A stretch of DNA of 64,000 bases, taken from positions 870,501 through 934,500 of the forward strand of contig NZ_CP111079.1 of NCBI RefSeq assembly GCF_026278245.1, in the 5' to 3' direction. The DNA is from Pontibacter kalidii (lineage in GTDB: Bacteria; Bacteroidota; Bacteroidia; Cytophagales; Hymenobacteraceae). A program made the translations under genes and the position numbers. Each line of letters begins with the position of its first letter. Position 1 is the stretch's first letter. The notes beneath the pieces were generated by a model. The model did no database searches and was not told the DNA's origin. It saw only the letters and a list, made by a program, of their open reading frames with translations. This document shows positions 34,310-43,022 of the stretch, one piece after another.

Positions 34310-37300
34310 CTAGAGCTTCACAACTTTACGGATATGTACATTGGCTTTATGGTGTACCCGGATATGGTAAACTCCCGGCACTTGCTTGGTGAGGTCGAGC
34401 ACGTATTGCGCTGCATCAGGCAGAACAACGAGCACCAACTTACCTACATGGTCGAATACCTCAATGCGCTGTATTGGGTGCTGGTGCGAGAAGTAAAGCC
34501 TGTCCTGCGTTGGGTTCGGGTATACCTTTAGTTTTTGACCTTCTGCGTCGGCTATGCCCGTCGGAGCTGCTGTTGCGAAGGAGATTTTCTCGCTATGTAA
34601 TTCCTCGCCGTTCACCGTTCCCGTAATTCTGAAGTAGTATACCGTGTTGGGGGCAAGGTCTTTTATTTCGGCCTGTACCTTGCCTGTTCCGGAAATGAGT
34701 GAGTTTGGCGTGGCAGCAACCGTTTGGCCCAACTCTGCTGTTTCGCCATATTCTATCTGTAGATTCGTAATGGCAACACCCTGTGGGGCAACAAACCCTG
34801 AAAGAATAGCGCTGCTGCCAGCAACTACTGCCCTGTCAGGCTCGAGCAGTGCGCCGCCACTGGCCCTGAACATGTGCACATTACTATAAATAACCGTATC
34901 GCCCTGCAGGCCCTTCACACGATAATAGTACACTGTATTCGGTTCCAGGTCTGTTAACGAAAACTGGATGTTGCGCCACGTGTTGTTTGCTACAGCATCG
35001 GGCGCTGCAGCCGCTTCCTTTCCAAATTCACGGGTCTTGCCATACTCAAAAACTAAGTTGCTGATGTCGCCATTGTACGTTTCTACCCGTGCCCCCCATT
35101 GTATATCTGTCTCCGTAATAGTAGGGGAGTGCATCGTAATTCGATACTCCGGCCTGGTGTAAAAGCTGTAGACAGTACTATAATGCACTTTCCCTCTATG
35201 GGTAAATTTCAGACGGACAAAATACTGTGTGTCCGGTTTTAGCTGGCGTAGCGAAGCATTAACTCCCGAAGACCATTTAGCCTGTACCACAGCAGGGGTA
35301 GCTGCTATACTGGTGCTGTTTGTAAAGCTTTTGTCAGTAGCGTACTCGAATTGTATAGCCGTAATATCATCGAGATAGGAGGCGATTCTGCCGGTTATCT
35401 CGCATCCTGTGGTAGTCAGGTTAAAGGTCGACCCGAGCGACACGTTAAAAGCAGCGTAGGTTGTAAACTCAGCGATATCGCTAACGCGCTCAACGCCATT
35501 GTGGGTGGCCCTGATTCTGTAATAGTATTTAGTGGTGTATTCTAAGTCTTTTAAAGTATAGGTATACTTCTCGGCTGCATGTGCTGGCACTTCCGCTGGA
35601 GTGAGGGCGATGCTTTTGTCAAACAGCAGCATGTTTTTGCCGTACTCAAGCCTGACATTGGTAAGAGACCCGCTGTTTAAGGCTGCCACGACCGTAAGAT
35701 CAGCCCCATCTGCTGTAATGTTAGTGGCCGGCAACACCTTCAGAGAATAGGCAGGATTATCAAAGGTGCCTTTCAATATTCTGCCATAATCTCCCGAAAC
35801 AAAAATGTCATGATCATCTGTAACGATTAGTTTTGACATCATAGTAGGAAGCGCAACAGATTCCCAGCTATACCCGCCATCAAATGTGCGAAAGTTTTTC
35901 CCGTATTCGCCCAATACATAGCCTGTGTTTTCGTTATAGAAAGTAACTGACTTAAGATGGTCGTATTCTGTTTTGAGCTCTTCCCAATTCGCACCACCAT
36001 CTTTCGTTTTCAGCACCACGCCGTACTCCGCCGAAACGTAACCTACCTTATCGTTTACAAAACTGAAACCAGTAAAATTTCCATACACTTCATAGATTTT
36101 AGTCCAGTTAAGCCCTCCATCGCTTGTTTTGTACAAATCACCATACCGGATAGCAAAGCCATTGTTAATATCTATGAAATGCATTCTGCTCGCCCAATAG
36201 AAATCTGATACCTGTTGCCAGGTTTGTCCGCCGTCTGTAGTTTTAAGGAAGCCATTGCCATAATACCTGTCTGAGGTGCTCATGTATCCGACTCTGTTAT
36301 TGAGGAAGTATATAGCGCTGTACTGTTGCACATACATGTGGACGTCAATCTTCGTCCAGGATTTGCCGCCGTCTGTTGTTTTGATAAGCACGTCACGCGT
36401 GCTAGTTCCTGTATGCGCTACCACATAGCCTGTGTCCGCGGAGAAAAACTGCATCGATCCGTAAGCATGGTAGGATTCGTCCAGACCGGTGTTTAATGCC
36501 TGCCAATTTTGTCCTTTATCAGTAGTTTTATATAGTTCTGCGCCTGCTGCATACCCAGTGGTAGTGGTAGGAAATGCCATGTCCCGGATGTTATAGTAGG
36601 TAAAAGCCGGTGAGGTCCAGGTCTTGCCACCATCTGTCGTCTTCACGATACGGCCTCTCATGCCAGTCGCATAGCCCACGTTTTCATCTATGAAATGGAT
36701 GCCGTACATGGATGTGGCATCAACAAAGCCTGCCTGGAAACTCATCCTGGTCCAGTTATGGCCGCCGTCGCTCGTTTTGTACATACCACCGTGGTCTCCA
36801 GCTACGAAGCCTACCTGCTCATTCAGAAAATGCATGGTATAAGCGGCAGAAGAGACCTGCCTGAGGGTAGAAAGGGCAGCCCATGTTTCCCCACCGTCGG
36901 TAGTTTTCATCAAGGTGCTATGTTCTTTCGAGGCAAAGCCAACCTTGCTGTTGACAAAGAGGATAGTGAAATAGCTGGAAGGGATGGTGTTCGTGCTTTC
37001 TGTAACGTACCACGACTCACCCCCATCAATCGTTTTGAGGATGGTACCTCTGGAACTGGTGGCATGGCCTACTTTCGAACTGACAAAGTATGATTTTGTG
37101 ATGGTATAAGAATAGGGATCGGCTTGAGGAGGGGGGATTACTTTTATGGTCCAGGTTTTACCACCATCAGTTGATTTAATCAGGCTCTTATTTCCGGTGA
37201 TGTATATCGTATCCGGATGCAGGATATTAACAGAGTTCAGGTTTTCAGTTGTATTGACGGATAGTTTCTTCCAGTTTTCGCCTAAGTCGGTCGTTTGATA

Positions 37301-37576
37301 AACAGCACCAAAATCCCCCACTACAAAACCGGTCTGTCCATCAAACCTGACTTCGTTGCCTCTGGCCATACTTTGCTTCACACTCCAGGTAGCTCCAGCA
37401 TCTTTTGTTTGCAGCAACTCTGAGTCATTTACAATAAAACCTGTTTGCTCGTTTGCGAAGGTGATGCTCTTGCCTGTATTGCCGGAAGGTTTCGGGTTAA
37501 GCCATGTCCATTGGGCAAATGCTGTTGAGAGAGTAAGCGTGAAGAGGAGAAGGAAGGGGAGTAGCTTTGTTTTCAT
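34310..37576 (-). CDS. T9SS-exported YCF48/BNR-type beta-propeller protein
   Basis: This 1088-residue protein has a signal peptide (about 1-21). Residues ~22-620 are a long series of about 13 repeats with 'xTxDGGxTW' cores ('KTTDGGKTWT', 'KTSDGGLNW'), the YCF48/sialidase-like propeller pattern. Residues ~630-1000 hold four fibronectin-type-like repeats, each with 'LEYGK' and 'NTVYYFRI'-type strands. The C-terminal ~75 residues are a type A T9SS sorting domain ('LKVYPNPTQDRLYF ... GVYHIRVHHKANVHIRKVVKL'). It is secreted or cell-surface attached. Its ligand is unknown. Confidence 0.88.
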   Translation of the reverse strand: MKTKLLPFLLLFTLTLSTAFAQWTWLNPKPSGNTGKSITFANEQTGFIVNDSELLQTKDAGATWSVKQSMARGNEVRFDGQTGFVVGDFGAVYQTTDLGENWKKLSVNTTENLNSVNILHPDTIYITGNKSLIKSTDGGKTWTIKVIPPPQADPYSYTITKSYFVSSKVGHATSSRGTILKTIDGGESWYVTESTNTIPSSYFTILFVNSKVGFASKEHSTLMKTTDGGETWAALSTLRQVSSAAYTMHFLNEQVGFVAGDHGGMYKTSDGGHNWTRMSFQAGFVDATSMYGIHFIDENVGYATGMRGRIVKTTDGGKTWTSPAFTYYNIRDMAFPTTTTGYAAGAELYKTTDKGQNWQALNTGLDESYHAYGSMQFFSADTGYVVAHTGTSTRDVLIKTTDGGKSWTKIDVHMYVQQYSAIYFLNNRVGYMSTSDRYYGNGFLKTTDGGQTWQQVSDFYWASRMHFIDINNGFAIRYGDLYKTSDGGLNWTKIYEVYGNFTGFSFVNDKVGYVSAEYGVVLKTKDGGANWEELKTEYDHLKSVTFYNENTGYVLGEYGKNFRTFDGGYSWESVALPTMMSKLIVTDDHDIFVSGDYGRILKGTFDNPAYSLKVLPATNITADGADLTVVAALNSGSLTNVRLEYGKNMLLFDKSIALTPAEVPAHAAEKYTYTLKDLEYTTKYYYRIRATHNGVERVSDIAEFTTYAAFNVSLGSTFNLTTTGCEITGRIASYLDDITAIQFEYATDKSFTNSTSIAATPAVVQAKWSSGVNASLRQLKPDTQYFVRLKFTHRGKVHYSTVYSFYTRPEYRITMHSPTITETDIQWGARVETYNGDISNLVFEYGKTREFGKEAAAAPDAVANNTWRNIQFSLTDLEPNTVYYYRVKGLQGDTVIYSNVHMFRASGGALLEPDRAVVAGSSAILSGFVAPQGVAITNLQIEYGETAELGQTVAATPNSLISGTGKVQAEIKDLAPNTVYYFRITGTVNGEELHSEKISFATAAPTGIADAEGQKLKVYPNPTQDRLYFSHQHPIQRIEVFDHVGKLVLVVLPDAAQYVLDLTKQVPGVYHIRVHHKANVHIRKVVKL

Positions 37577-37968
37577 GCATTTAGTTAAGAATCTTAATGC
37601 TGAAATATAGTGATATTATGTATTAATTAAAATTGTTTGTATCTCAGCTAATTAAGTGGTTTTAAGCGGCGTTGCATTCACTCTCTTCCGTTGTTTTAAC
37701 TCATCTAGTACAAAAGCCGTGTGCTTACCTTGATCAAGGGACACGCTTTTGCTAGACGTAGCTGGGGTCCTGAGCTCATACCTGAATGCAAGGCAGCATC
37801 TACCTCCAACAATCCTTTGCCGCCGAAGCCTACAGCGCTGCTCTTACCTAATGGAGGTCAAATAACACAAAGCCAATCTGATAGCCACTCAGACACTCTC
37901 AGGACCTACGGACGCTGCGAGGTCTAAAGCAACTTCCAAATTCTTTAACTCCTAAACTCTCTAACTTT
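37577..37968. other. Intergenic region with RAYT relic and 3'-end repeat
   Basis: 392 bases between two minus-strand genes: AT-rich upstream DNA of the beta-propeller gene, a RAYT C-terminal relic (37795-37885) and a repeat shared with the 3' end of hrpB (37901-37978). Confidence 0.65.
37795..37885 (-). pseudogene. RAYT C-terminal relic 2
   Basis: TCCAACAATCCTTTGCCGCC ... GCGCTGCT ... AATGG ... ACACAAAGCCA ... AGCCAC tracks 42330-42410 of the intact RAYT base by base with small gaps. Minus-strand frames give 'GKGLLEVD' and 'GFV' in different frames, so it is frameshifted and only the last ~30 codons remain. Confidence 0.65.
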
Positions 37969-37978
37969 CTAACTCTCC
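37901..37978 (-). repeat. 3'-end repeat (GTTAGAAAGTT type), copy 1
   Basis: On the minus strand: TTGGAGAGTTAGAAAGTTAG ... GGAAGTTGCTT ... CGCAGCG ... AGGTCCTG. The first bases encode the last residues and stop (LES*) of the proline iminopeptidase gene. A related copy is at 48650, at the end of hrpB. Confidence 0.6.
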
Positions 37979-39000
37979 AACTTGTCCACCTCTTTCATAA
38001 ACCTCACCAGCCCTTCAAAGTAGGTTTTCTGGTCGTCGTAGAAGGCCATGTGGCTGCCTTGGGGGCAATGCAGGTAGCGGCCGTTCGGAAACTGGGTGGA
38101 CATCCATTCCATGTGTTTCGGGTCCATGGTGTCGTGCTGGCCGCCGATGGTGAGCGTGGGCACGTTTATACTTGGCAGATCCCGGGAGCGATTCCAGTGC
38201 AGGAGGGAGGCATTGCCCCGGATCCCAAACTCGCTCGGGCCCTGCATCTGCACATACACCGTCTGGTTCATGTGGTCGAACATGCGCAGCACCGGGTCCG
38301 GCCACGCTTCCAGCGGCATGCGCAGGGCGTGTTGAGTATAGAAGTGCGGCATGAGCAGCTCCATGTAGCGCGGATTTGTGAAGTCGTTTGCGGCTTCTAT
38401 CTGTTTTATCTCGGCCAGTACCTCGGCAGGCATCTGCGGACCCAGCACCTCGTCGGCATACGTGTTATAGTCTGGAATGCTCGACATCATGTTCGAGATG
38501 ATCAGGCCTTTGAGGTGTTGCTGGTATCTGAGCGCGTATTCGGTGGCCAGGATGCCGCCCCACGAGTGGCCCAGCAGGTAAAAATTGCTCTTGCCGAGTT
38601 GCAGCGCCTGACGCACCTGCTCCACTTCCTCTACAAAGCGGTCTATGTTCCAGAGGCTGGTGTCGTCGGGTTTGTCGCTGTAGTGGGAGCCCAGTTGGTC
38701 GTAGTAATAATACTCGATACCAGCCTTGGGCAGGTAGCTGTCGAAGCACTCGAAGGCCTCGTGTGTGCCGCCCGGGCCGCCATGCAGCAAGAGCAGTTTG
38801 ATGGTGGGGTTATTGCCTACCCGCTTCGTCCAGATGTAAAAGTCGTCTTTTGGGGTGCTGATGGTGATCCTGCGGGCGCCGCCGCTCAACTCGGCTTCCG
38901 TACCGGAGTAGTTGAAGTAATCTGTCACAGAAGGCGTGTGGCCGCCAGCATTTTCAGAAGTAGCAGGAGATAACTGCCGGATGGATCGGAGTGATTTCAT
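37969..39000 (-). CDS. Proline iminopeptidase-type peptidase (S33)
   Basis: This 343-residue alpha/beta hydrolase has the proline-specific peptidase motifs: 'LLLLHGGPGGTHEAF' (oxyanion, about 69-83), 'YYYYDQLGSHYSDKP', the nucleophile elbow 'LLGHSWGGILATEYA' (about 144-158), the acid in 'GQHDTMDPKHME' and the catalytic His in 'PQGSHMAFYD'. Such enzymes remove N-terminal proline or other residues from peptides. No export signal is clear, although a ~30-residue Ser/Thr-rich lead precedes the domain. The last residues 'KLES' come from a dispersed repeat. Confidence 0.9.
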   Translation of the reverse strand: MKSLRSIRQLSPATSENAGGHTPSVTDYFNYSGTEAELSGGARRITISTPKDDFYIWTKRVGNNPTIKLLLLHGGPGGTHEAFECFDSYLPKAGIEYYYYDQLGSHYSDKPDDTSLWNIDRFVEEVEQVRQALQLGKSNFYLLGHSWGGILATEYALRYQQHLKGLIISNMMSSIPDYNTYADEVLGPQMPAEVLAEIKQIEAANDFTNPRYMELLMPHFYTQHALRMPLEAWPDPVLRMFDHMNQTVYVQMQGPSEFGIRGNASLLHWNRSRDLPSINVPTLTIGGQHDTMDPKHMEWMSTQFPNGRYLHCPQGSHMAFYDDQKTYFEGLVRFMKEVDKLES

Positions 39001-39168
39001 GGGGTATCGGTTTAAGGTGAGAGGAAGGAATATGTACGTGAACTATAAATAAAGTATAGCTTCCTGGTCTTTAGGTTTAAATTTGCCTGGCAAATGCCAG
39101 CGGCGAGCCAGAGAGTATAGACCGTGCGATACGGGAAACGTAAAGCTAGGAAAGCACATAGCAGAAGT

Positions 39169-39534
39169 ATGAATCTGACAGTAGGTTGTAAAGTAGAATG
39201 GACAGAGTCGGTGTACACGCCTTATAGAGAAGGGGAGACATCAGACTTTATCGGGGAGCGGACTATTACCGGTAGGATAACGGCAGAGGGGTATGCGAAG
39301 AAAACGAACTATCATTTCTTCACAATTCATGTATATGGGGCTGAAGGGGTAAACGCACATGAGATAGAAGCAAACAGTAAGATCGTCCGGCGGGGCGTCG
39401 TGCTTTACCCGAAGTGCAGGCTATTGTCTACCCCAGACAACTACGATGAACTGGTGAAGGAAAAAGCTGAGCGAAAGGAAAACAGCAGCCCTGTATGTTA
39501 CGCCCAGTCAAAAGAATTACGGGAAGGTTTTTAA
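39169..39534 (+). CDS. Hypothetical protein
   Basis: I choose ATG 39169 ('MNLTVGCKVEWTESV') because the 15-codon upstream extension is basic and featureless. The 121-residue product begins with an SH3-like small barrel pattern ('VGCKVEWTE', 'RTITGRITAEGYAKKTNYHFFTIHV', 'GVNAHEIEANSKIVRRGVVLYPKC') and ends in a charged tail. It resembles small nucleic-acid- or protein-binding barrels but I cannot assign a family. The GC content is moderate compared with neighbours. Confidence 0.6.
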   Translation: MNLTVGCKVEWTESVYTPYREGETSDFIGERTITGRITAEGYAKKTNYHFFTIHVYGAEGVNAHEIEANSKIVRRGVVLYPKCRLLSTPDNYDELVKEKAERKENSSPVCYAQSKELREGF

Positions 39535-39567
39535 AACTAACTATAAAAACAGCGGTCTAATCGTCAT

Positions 39568-39597
39568 AAAAAAGCCCCTGTTTTAGCAGGGGGTTTA
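39568..39597. terminator. Bidirectional terminator
   Basis: CCCCTG and CAGGGG flank TTTTAG between two convergent genes. On the minus strand the stem is followed by CTTTTTTATG, a good T run; on the plus strand the T run is weaker. Confidence 0.7.
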
Positions 39598-39600
39598 TCT

Positions 39601-39777
39601 TTAGCTTATCGGTACAGGTACTAACTCACGTTCGAAGTATACCAGGTCCTTCTGCGAAGGATTACCTTTTACAGTACAGTAATAGATGCGTTTCAGGTAT
39701 TGACGAATGGTTAGTACTAGATCTGGATTCACTTTCGCGAACACTTCGGATCCAATGGGAAATTTGTTTTCTGTCAT
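39601..39777 (-). CDS. Small conserved Bacteroidota protein
   Basis: A 58-residue ORF, 'MTENKFPIGSEVFAKVNPDL' continuing with 'LTIRQYLKRIYYCTVKG' and 'KDLVYFERELVPVPIS'. The FPIGSEVFAKxNPDL ... RIYYC ... KDLVYFERE pattern is one I recall from many Bacteroidota genomes as a conserved hypothetical. The protein is likely an SH3-like mini-barrel. The ATG is at 39775-39777 and the stop at 39601-39603. It lies convergent with the gene at 39169, which also looks barrel-like. Confidence 0.7.
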   Translation of the reverse strand: MTENKFPIGSEVFAKVNPDLVLTIRQYLKRIYYCTVKGNPSQKDLVYFERELVPVPIS

Positions 39778-40022
39778 ACTCTAATGTACGCATTTTAATT
39801 GATTACCAACGGGTTATTCCAGACTGTTTCAGGAAAGGTGCCACAGGGCGGAATCAGTGGTCTTATTATTATTTTGCCAAACAACTTGGCCGGACCTTTT
39901 CTCGGTAACGAAAGCGCCAGAGAAGATACAGTAGGGATACAATGACTTGTCATGCTTTATGAAATAAACGTATAAATTATGTTTATCCGTCATGAATAGG
40001 TATAAAGCTAACCACTGATAAC

Positions 40023-40541
40023 TTGAAGAATCAGACAATAGATTTAAAGCAGGTACTTGGGCTGGTTGCGGAATATGATGAAGACCAGCAGTTGATCTCT
40101 CCGGATAAGCCTTTTATAGTAAAAGCAACATTCTATCCGGGTGCAGCATCCAACATCCACCGGCACCCTTACCAGGACGAGTACTACAAAATTCACGAAG
40201 GAGAACTGGAGCTATACCTGGATGGAAAGTGGAGAACACTTAAAGCCGGCGAAGAGGCTCACATACCCACAAATGCAGTTCATGGCTTCAAAAACACTTC
40301 TTCCCAACCTACCTACCTGACAAATATCCATACACCCGGCCTCAATTTCGGCGCATCGCTGGTTGCCATGGCGAAGCTGGCGAAAGAAGGAAAAGTTAAC
40401 GGTACAAAAGGATTTAAAAACCTGTTTTACCTCTCGCAGCATGCCCTGAACTATAAAGACACCATCCTATCTGTAAAACCGCCTGAATTTGTTTTAAACG
40501 TGATGGCGAAATTGGGGGCTTTGTTGGGCTACAGGATTTAG
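40023..40541 (+). CDS. Cupin-domain protein
   Basis: A 172-residue protein with a cupin-2 barrel. Motif 1 is 'NIHRHPYQDEYYKIHEGELELYL' (His-x-His ... Glu, metal ligands) and motif 2 'HIPTNAVHGFKNT' supplies the last His. The C-terminal ~65 residues form a helical extension ('GASLVAMAKLAKEG', 'FLNVMAKLGALLGYRI'-like). The only in-frame start after the upstream stop is TTG 40023, an uncommon choice; the frame upstream has no ATG. The ligand is unknown. Confidence 0.8.
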   Translation: MKNQTIDLKQVLGLVAEYDEDQQLISPDKPFIVKATFYPGAASNIHRHPYQDEYYKIHEGELELYLDGKWRTLKAGEEAHIPTNAVHGFKNTSSQPTYLTNIHTPGLNFGASLVAMAKLAKEGKVNGTKGFKNLFYLSQHALNYKDTILSVKPPEFVLNVMAKLGALLGYRI

Positions 40542-40564
40542 CAGCGCAGGAAAATGGGATTCCT

Positions 40565-40724
40565 TCGCTGGCGCGAACTTTCGGCTCGTGCCTCCACTTT
40601 AAAACAGATTGACTCTCCAACATATTGGTGCTGGTGCAAGCCTGTAGCTCGTGCTGGTACTATTGGTGAAAGTATAACTGTGTGAAAAGATAAGGCACGA
40701 GCAGAAAGCTCGAAGCAGATGGGG
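40565..40724 (+). repeat. Degenerate RAYT-type REP elements
   Basis: Three palindromic cores (40565-40591, 40629-40654, 40693-40724) of the form GGCGCGAACTTTCGGCTCGTGCC and GGCACGAGCAGAAAGCTCG, diverged from the 41776/42909 pairs. They fill the space between the cupin and truA stops. Confidence 0.6.
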
Positions 40725-40758
40725 ATTCTCAGGGTATCTGCCAGCCGGCATCTGTTAC

Positions 40759-41577
40759 TTAGTGGAAGGTAGGAGAGAAGGTAGGGCGGGGCGCCATGTC
40801 CAGGAAAGGGTAGGTTACTTTGGAAAGGTACAGCCCCTGCGGATATGCCGGTGTAAGGTGTTTGGGTGCTTTCTCAAGCGCCAGGTAACTTTCAAACTCC
40901 TGCAGGCTGAGCGCGCCGGTTCCGGTCTTCAGGAGTTGTCCCACCAGAATTCGGATCATGCGGCTCAGAAACCTGTTGGCCGTTATCTGAAAACGTAGCC
41001 TATTACCCTGTGGGTCCATCAACCAGCGGGCTTCTGTTACGTGGCAGATGGTGCTGTCCTGCTCTGCCGGCGTTAGGCACAGGTTTCGGTAATCGGTGTA
41101 AAGGGGGAGCAGAGCAGTGGCTGCCTGCATCGTGTCCAGGTCCAGGTTCCGAACGGGGTACAGGGTGCTTACATTATGCAGGAACGGATCTTTGTAAGTA
41201 TGTATAAAATAGTCGTAGCTTCTTTTGCTGGCGTCGAATCGGGCGTGGGGCTGGCCCTCCACCGGCATGATATCGAACACGGCGATATCGGGCGGTAACA
41301 CTTTGTTCAGCCGGAAAAGCATGTCAAATTCCCAGGGCTGCGCTACATCCAGGTGAAAAAAGAACTGGCTCGCATGTACCCCGGCATCTGTTCTGCCACA
41401 GCCAACAATCGCTACGGGCTGCTTCAGAATCTTTTGAAGACATTCCTCTATCACCTGCTGCACCCCTAGGCCATAGGGGTGTCGCTGCCAGCCTTTGTAG
41501 TGTGTGCCGCTATAGCCGATATGAAAGAAGTAGCGCAAGGTTTTGCTCCGGGTTACGTGATGGAAGTTCCCTTGCAA
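40759..41577 (-). CDS. truA: tRNA pseudouridine(38-40) synthase TruA
   Basis: TruA converts uridines 38-40 of the anticodon arm to pseudouridine. The 272-residue protein has the N-terminal 'YFFHIGYSGTHYKGWQRHP', the catalytic Asp in 'VGCGRTDAGVHASQF' (about residue 61) and the C-terminal 'ITANRFLSRMIRILVGQLLKTG' helix typical of TruA. The start is placed at the ATG of 'MQGNFHHV', about 12 residues before the conserved region; an internal start is possible. A RAYT relic lies 52 bases upstream. Confidence 0.92.
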   Translation of the reverse strand: MQGNFHHVTRSKTLRYFFHIGYSGTHYKGWQRHPYGLGVQQVIEECLQKILKQPVAIVGCGRTDAGVHASQFFFHLDVAQPWEFDMLFRLNKVLPPDIAVFDIMPVEGQPHARFDASKRSYDYFIHTYKDPFLHNVSTLYPVRNLDLDTMQAATALLPLYTDYRNLCLTPAEQDSTICHVTEARWLMDPQGNRLRFQITANRFLSRMIRILVGQLLKTGTGALSLQEFESYLALEKAPKHLTPAYPQGLYLSKVTYPFLDMAPRPTFSPTFH

Positions 41578-41628
41578 GATAGTGATAAAGGAGGTGCATT
41601 ATACTTGTTAGCACAAGGAATGCTGATG

Positions 41629-41733
41629 TTAAAGTACTTTTCCCGCTTGAAAACGTCTATCCGGTACACCACCGCAAAGCTGATAAAGTATAACCCTTTG
41701 CTTGTGGAATGTATACTTCCTGCTCATATATGG
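41629..41733 (-). pseudogene. RAYT N-terminal relic 3
   Basis: On the minus strand an ATG at 41733 opens 'MSRKYTFHKQ', matching the intact RAYT start 'MSRKYKFHNQ'. The DNA then follows the intact gene (GTACACCACCGCAAAGCTGA / CGTCTATCCGG) with one frameshift and stops being similar after ~35 codons. A REP pair sits 43 bases upstream, the same arrangement as in the intact copy. Confidence 0.8.
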
Positions 41734-41775
41734 CTTGTACTCTAATGCAAGCGCTACAGGTTATGAGTAAATCAA

Positions 41776-41869
41776 CGCTAGTGCGAGCTTGTAGCTCGTA
41801 CTGCTACTTTAGCTGAAGGTATAGCTGCGTGAAAAAAAGACACGAGCTGCAAGCTCGCGGCAGCGGTGG
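41776..41869 (+). repeat. RAYT-type REP pair c
   Basis: CGCTAGTGCGAGCTTGTAGC... then TACTTTAGCTGAAGGTATAG and CACGAGCTGCAAGCTCGCGG. It comprises two inverted palindromes (core CGAGCT/AGCTCG) joined by ~45 bases, nearly identical to 42909-43006. Confidence 0.85.
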
Positions 41870-41889
41870 AATCGCCTGCATTTTAATTT

Positions 41890-42231
41890 CTATGCGGGTA
41901 GCAACTTAAAGTAAATGATGGTGCAACGGTCATCGGCTGTAATGTCCGGATAAAACACTTTCAGGTCTGCCCGGAGGGTTTCCAAGCTCTCAAAGCCATC
42001 CGTTAGGGCATCAGCCTCGTTTAAGTCGGCAAACGATTTGGTAAAATCCAGCTTTTCTATCTGTGCCTTTTCTGGTAGGGTTAAATCGCCAAAAACCAGC
42101 GGCAACTGTATGGCGTTTGGCAGAACATACCCTAACCGGACGGTAGACGTTTTCTGACGCTTCCGCACCAGCTCAAGGTATTTTTCATGAAAGTGCAGGT
42201 GGTTGATGATCTCTGTTTTAGCTTTTTTCAT
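41890..42231 (-). CDS. ASCH-domain protein
   Basis: This 113-residue protein fits the ASCH (PUA-like) fold: 'FHEKYLELVRKRQKTSTVRLG' is the signature ligand-binding strand with the K..TxR pattern, followed by 'LPLVFGDLTL' and 'EALTDGFESLETLRADLKVFYP'-type helix. ASCH proteins bind RNA or nucleotide-like ligands and some hydrolyse N4-acetylcytidine. The C terminus 'CTIIYFKLLPA' is the last strand. It lies between two REP elements. Confidence 0.82.
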   Translation of the reverse strand: MKKAKTEIINHLHFHEKYLELVRKRQKTSTVRLGYVLPNAIQLPLVFGDLTLPEKAQIEKLDFTKSFADLNEADALTDGFESLETLRADLKVFYPDITADDRCTIIYFKLLPA

Positions 42232-42266
42232 GCACTAATCTACTTAAAATATAGCAGGCTGTTACC

Positions 42267-42306
42267 CCCGCTGGCCCCGCTGGCGCGAGCTTGCAGCTCG
42301 TGCCTT
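42267..42306 (+). repeat. RAYT-type REP d (downstream of the transposase)
   Basis: CCCCCGCTGGCCCCGCTGGC then GCGAGCTTGCAGCTCGTGCC. It has a single palindromic core with the GCTGG foot and abuts the stop of the RAYT gene at 42313. Confidence 0.8.
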
Positions 42307-42312
42307 CACCAT

Positions 42313-42861
42313 TCAGTCAATATCAATCTCCAACACACCTTTGCCGCCGCTAAAGTCAATTGCGCTGCTATACTTCCAATGGTGCGGTTCCGACACAAAG
42401 CCAGCTACCACGGGATTGTTGTGGATGTAGTCGATCTTCTGATCATCTATCACGGCAGTGCTCCACAGCTCGATGGGTTGGTTGTGCTGCTGCCAGAACT
42501 GCCGGTGCTGTACGTTGCTGTTCTTCAGCCCGGCCCGCTCCATGAGCCACAGCATCCATTCCTTCCGGCTCTCCTGGTTGTGCTCGGCAATGGCTTTCTG
42601 GAGTTGTTTGGAAGTATAGGTTTTCAGCTCCTTCAGCAGCATGCTGGGGTTATTGTCTTTGGCCCGGAAGATCAGGTGTACGTGGCTGGGCATGATGCAC
42701 CAGGCATAGATCTCCAGACCTTTGTTCTTGCGGCAGAAGTCCAGGCTGTCGGTAAGGATAGCAAAGTACTCCTCCCGCATAAACACGTCTATCCAGTACA
42801 CCACTGCAAAGCTGACAAAGTACAGCCCTTCCTGGTTGTGAAATTTATACTTCCGGCTCAT
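42313..42861 (-). CDS. REP-associated tyrosine transposase (RAYT, Y1-type HUH)
   Basis: A 182-residue Y1-type HUH transposase. It shows 'GLYFVSFAVVYWIDVF', the metal-binding 'CIMPSHVHLIFRA' (HxH), and the conserved 'DYIHNNPVVAGFVSEPHHWKYSSA'. The catalytic Tyr is probably in 'LKTYTSKQL' (about residue 82). RAYTs recognise and nick REP palindromes. Here REP elements lie directly downstream (42267) and 48 bases upstream (42909), the classic arrangement. Length and reading frame look intact, and it may be active. There are no IS-type terminal repeats. Confidence 0.92.
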   Translation of the reverse strand: MSRKYKFHNQEGLYFVSFAVVYWIDVFMREEYFAILTDSLDFCRKNKGLEIYAWCIMPSHVHLIFRAKDNNPSMLLKELKTYTSKQLQKAIAEHNQESRKEWMLWLMERAGLKNSNVQHRQFWQQHNQPIELWSTAVIDDQKIDYIHNNPVVAGFVSEPHHWKYSSAIDFSGGKGVLEIDID

Positions 42862-42908
42862 GTTTCTGCTTATACTTATGACAGCAGCGTCTGGGTTTTG
42901 GTCATTTT

Positions 42909-43006
42909 ACGCTAGTGCGAGCTTGTAGCTCGTACTGTTACTTTAGCTGAAGGTATAGCTGCGTGGAAAAGAAAAGCACGAGCTGCAAGCTCGCGCCAGC
43001 GGGGGG
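42909..43006 (+). repeat. RAYT-type REP pair e (upstream of the transposase)
   Basis: CGCTAGTGCGAGCTTGTAGC..., a linker TACTTTAGCTGAAGGTATAG, then GCACGAGCTGCAAGCTCGCG with a CCAGCGGGG foot. The two cores are inverted relative to each other, as in a BIME. Confidence 0.88.
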
Positions 43007-43022
43007 ATTAAATACGTTGATT

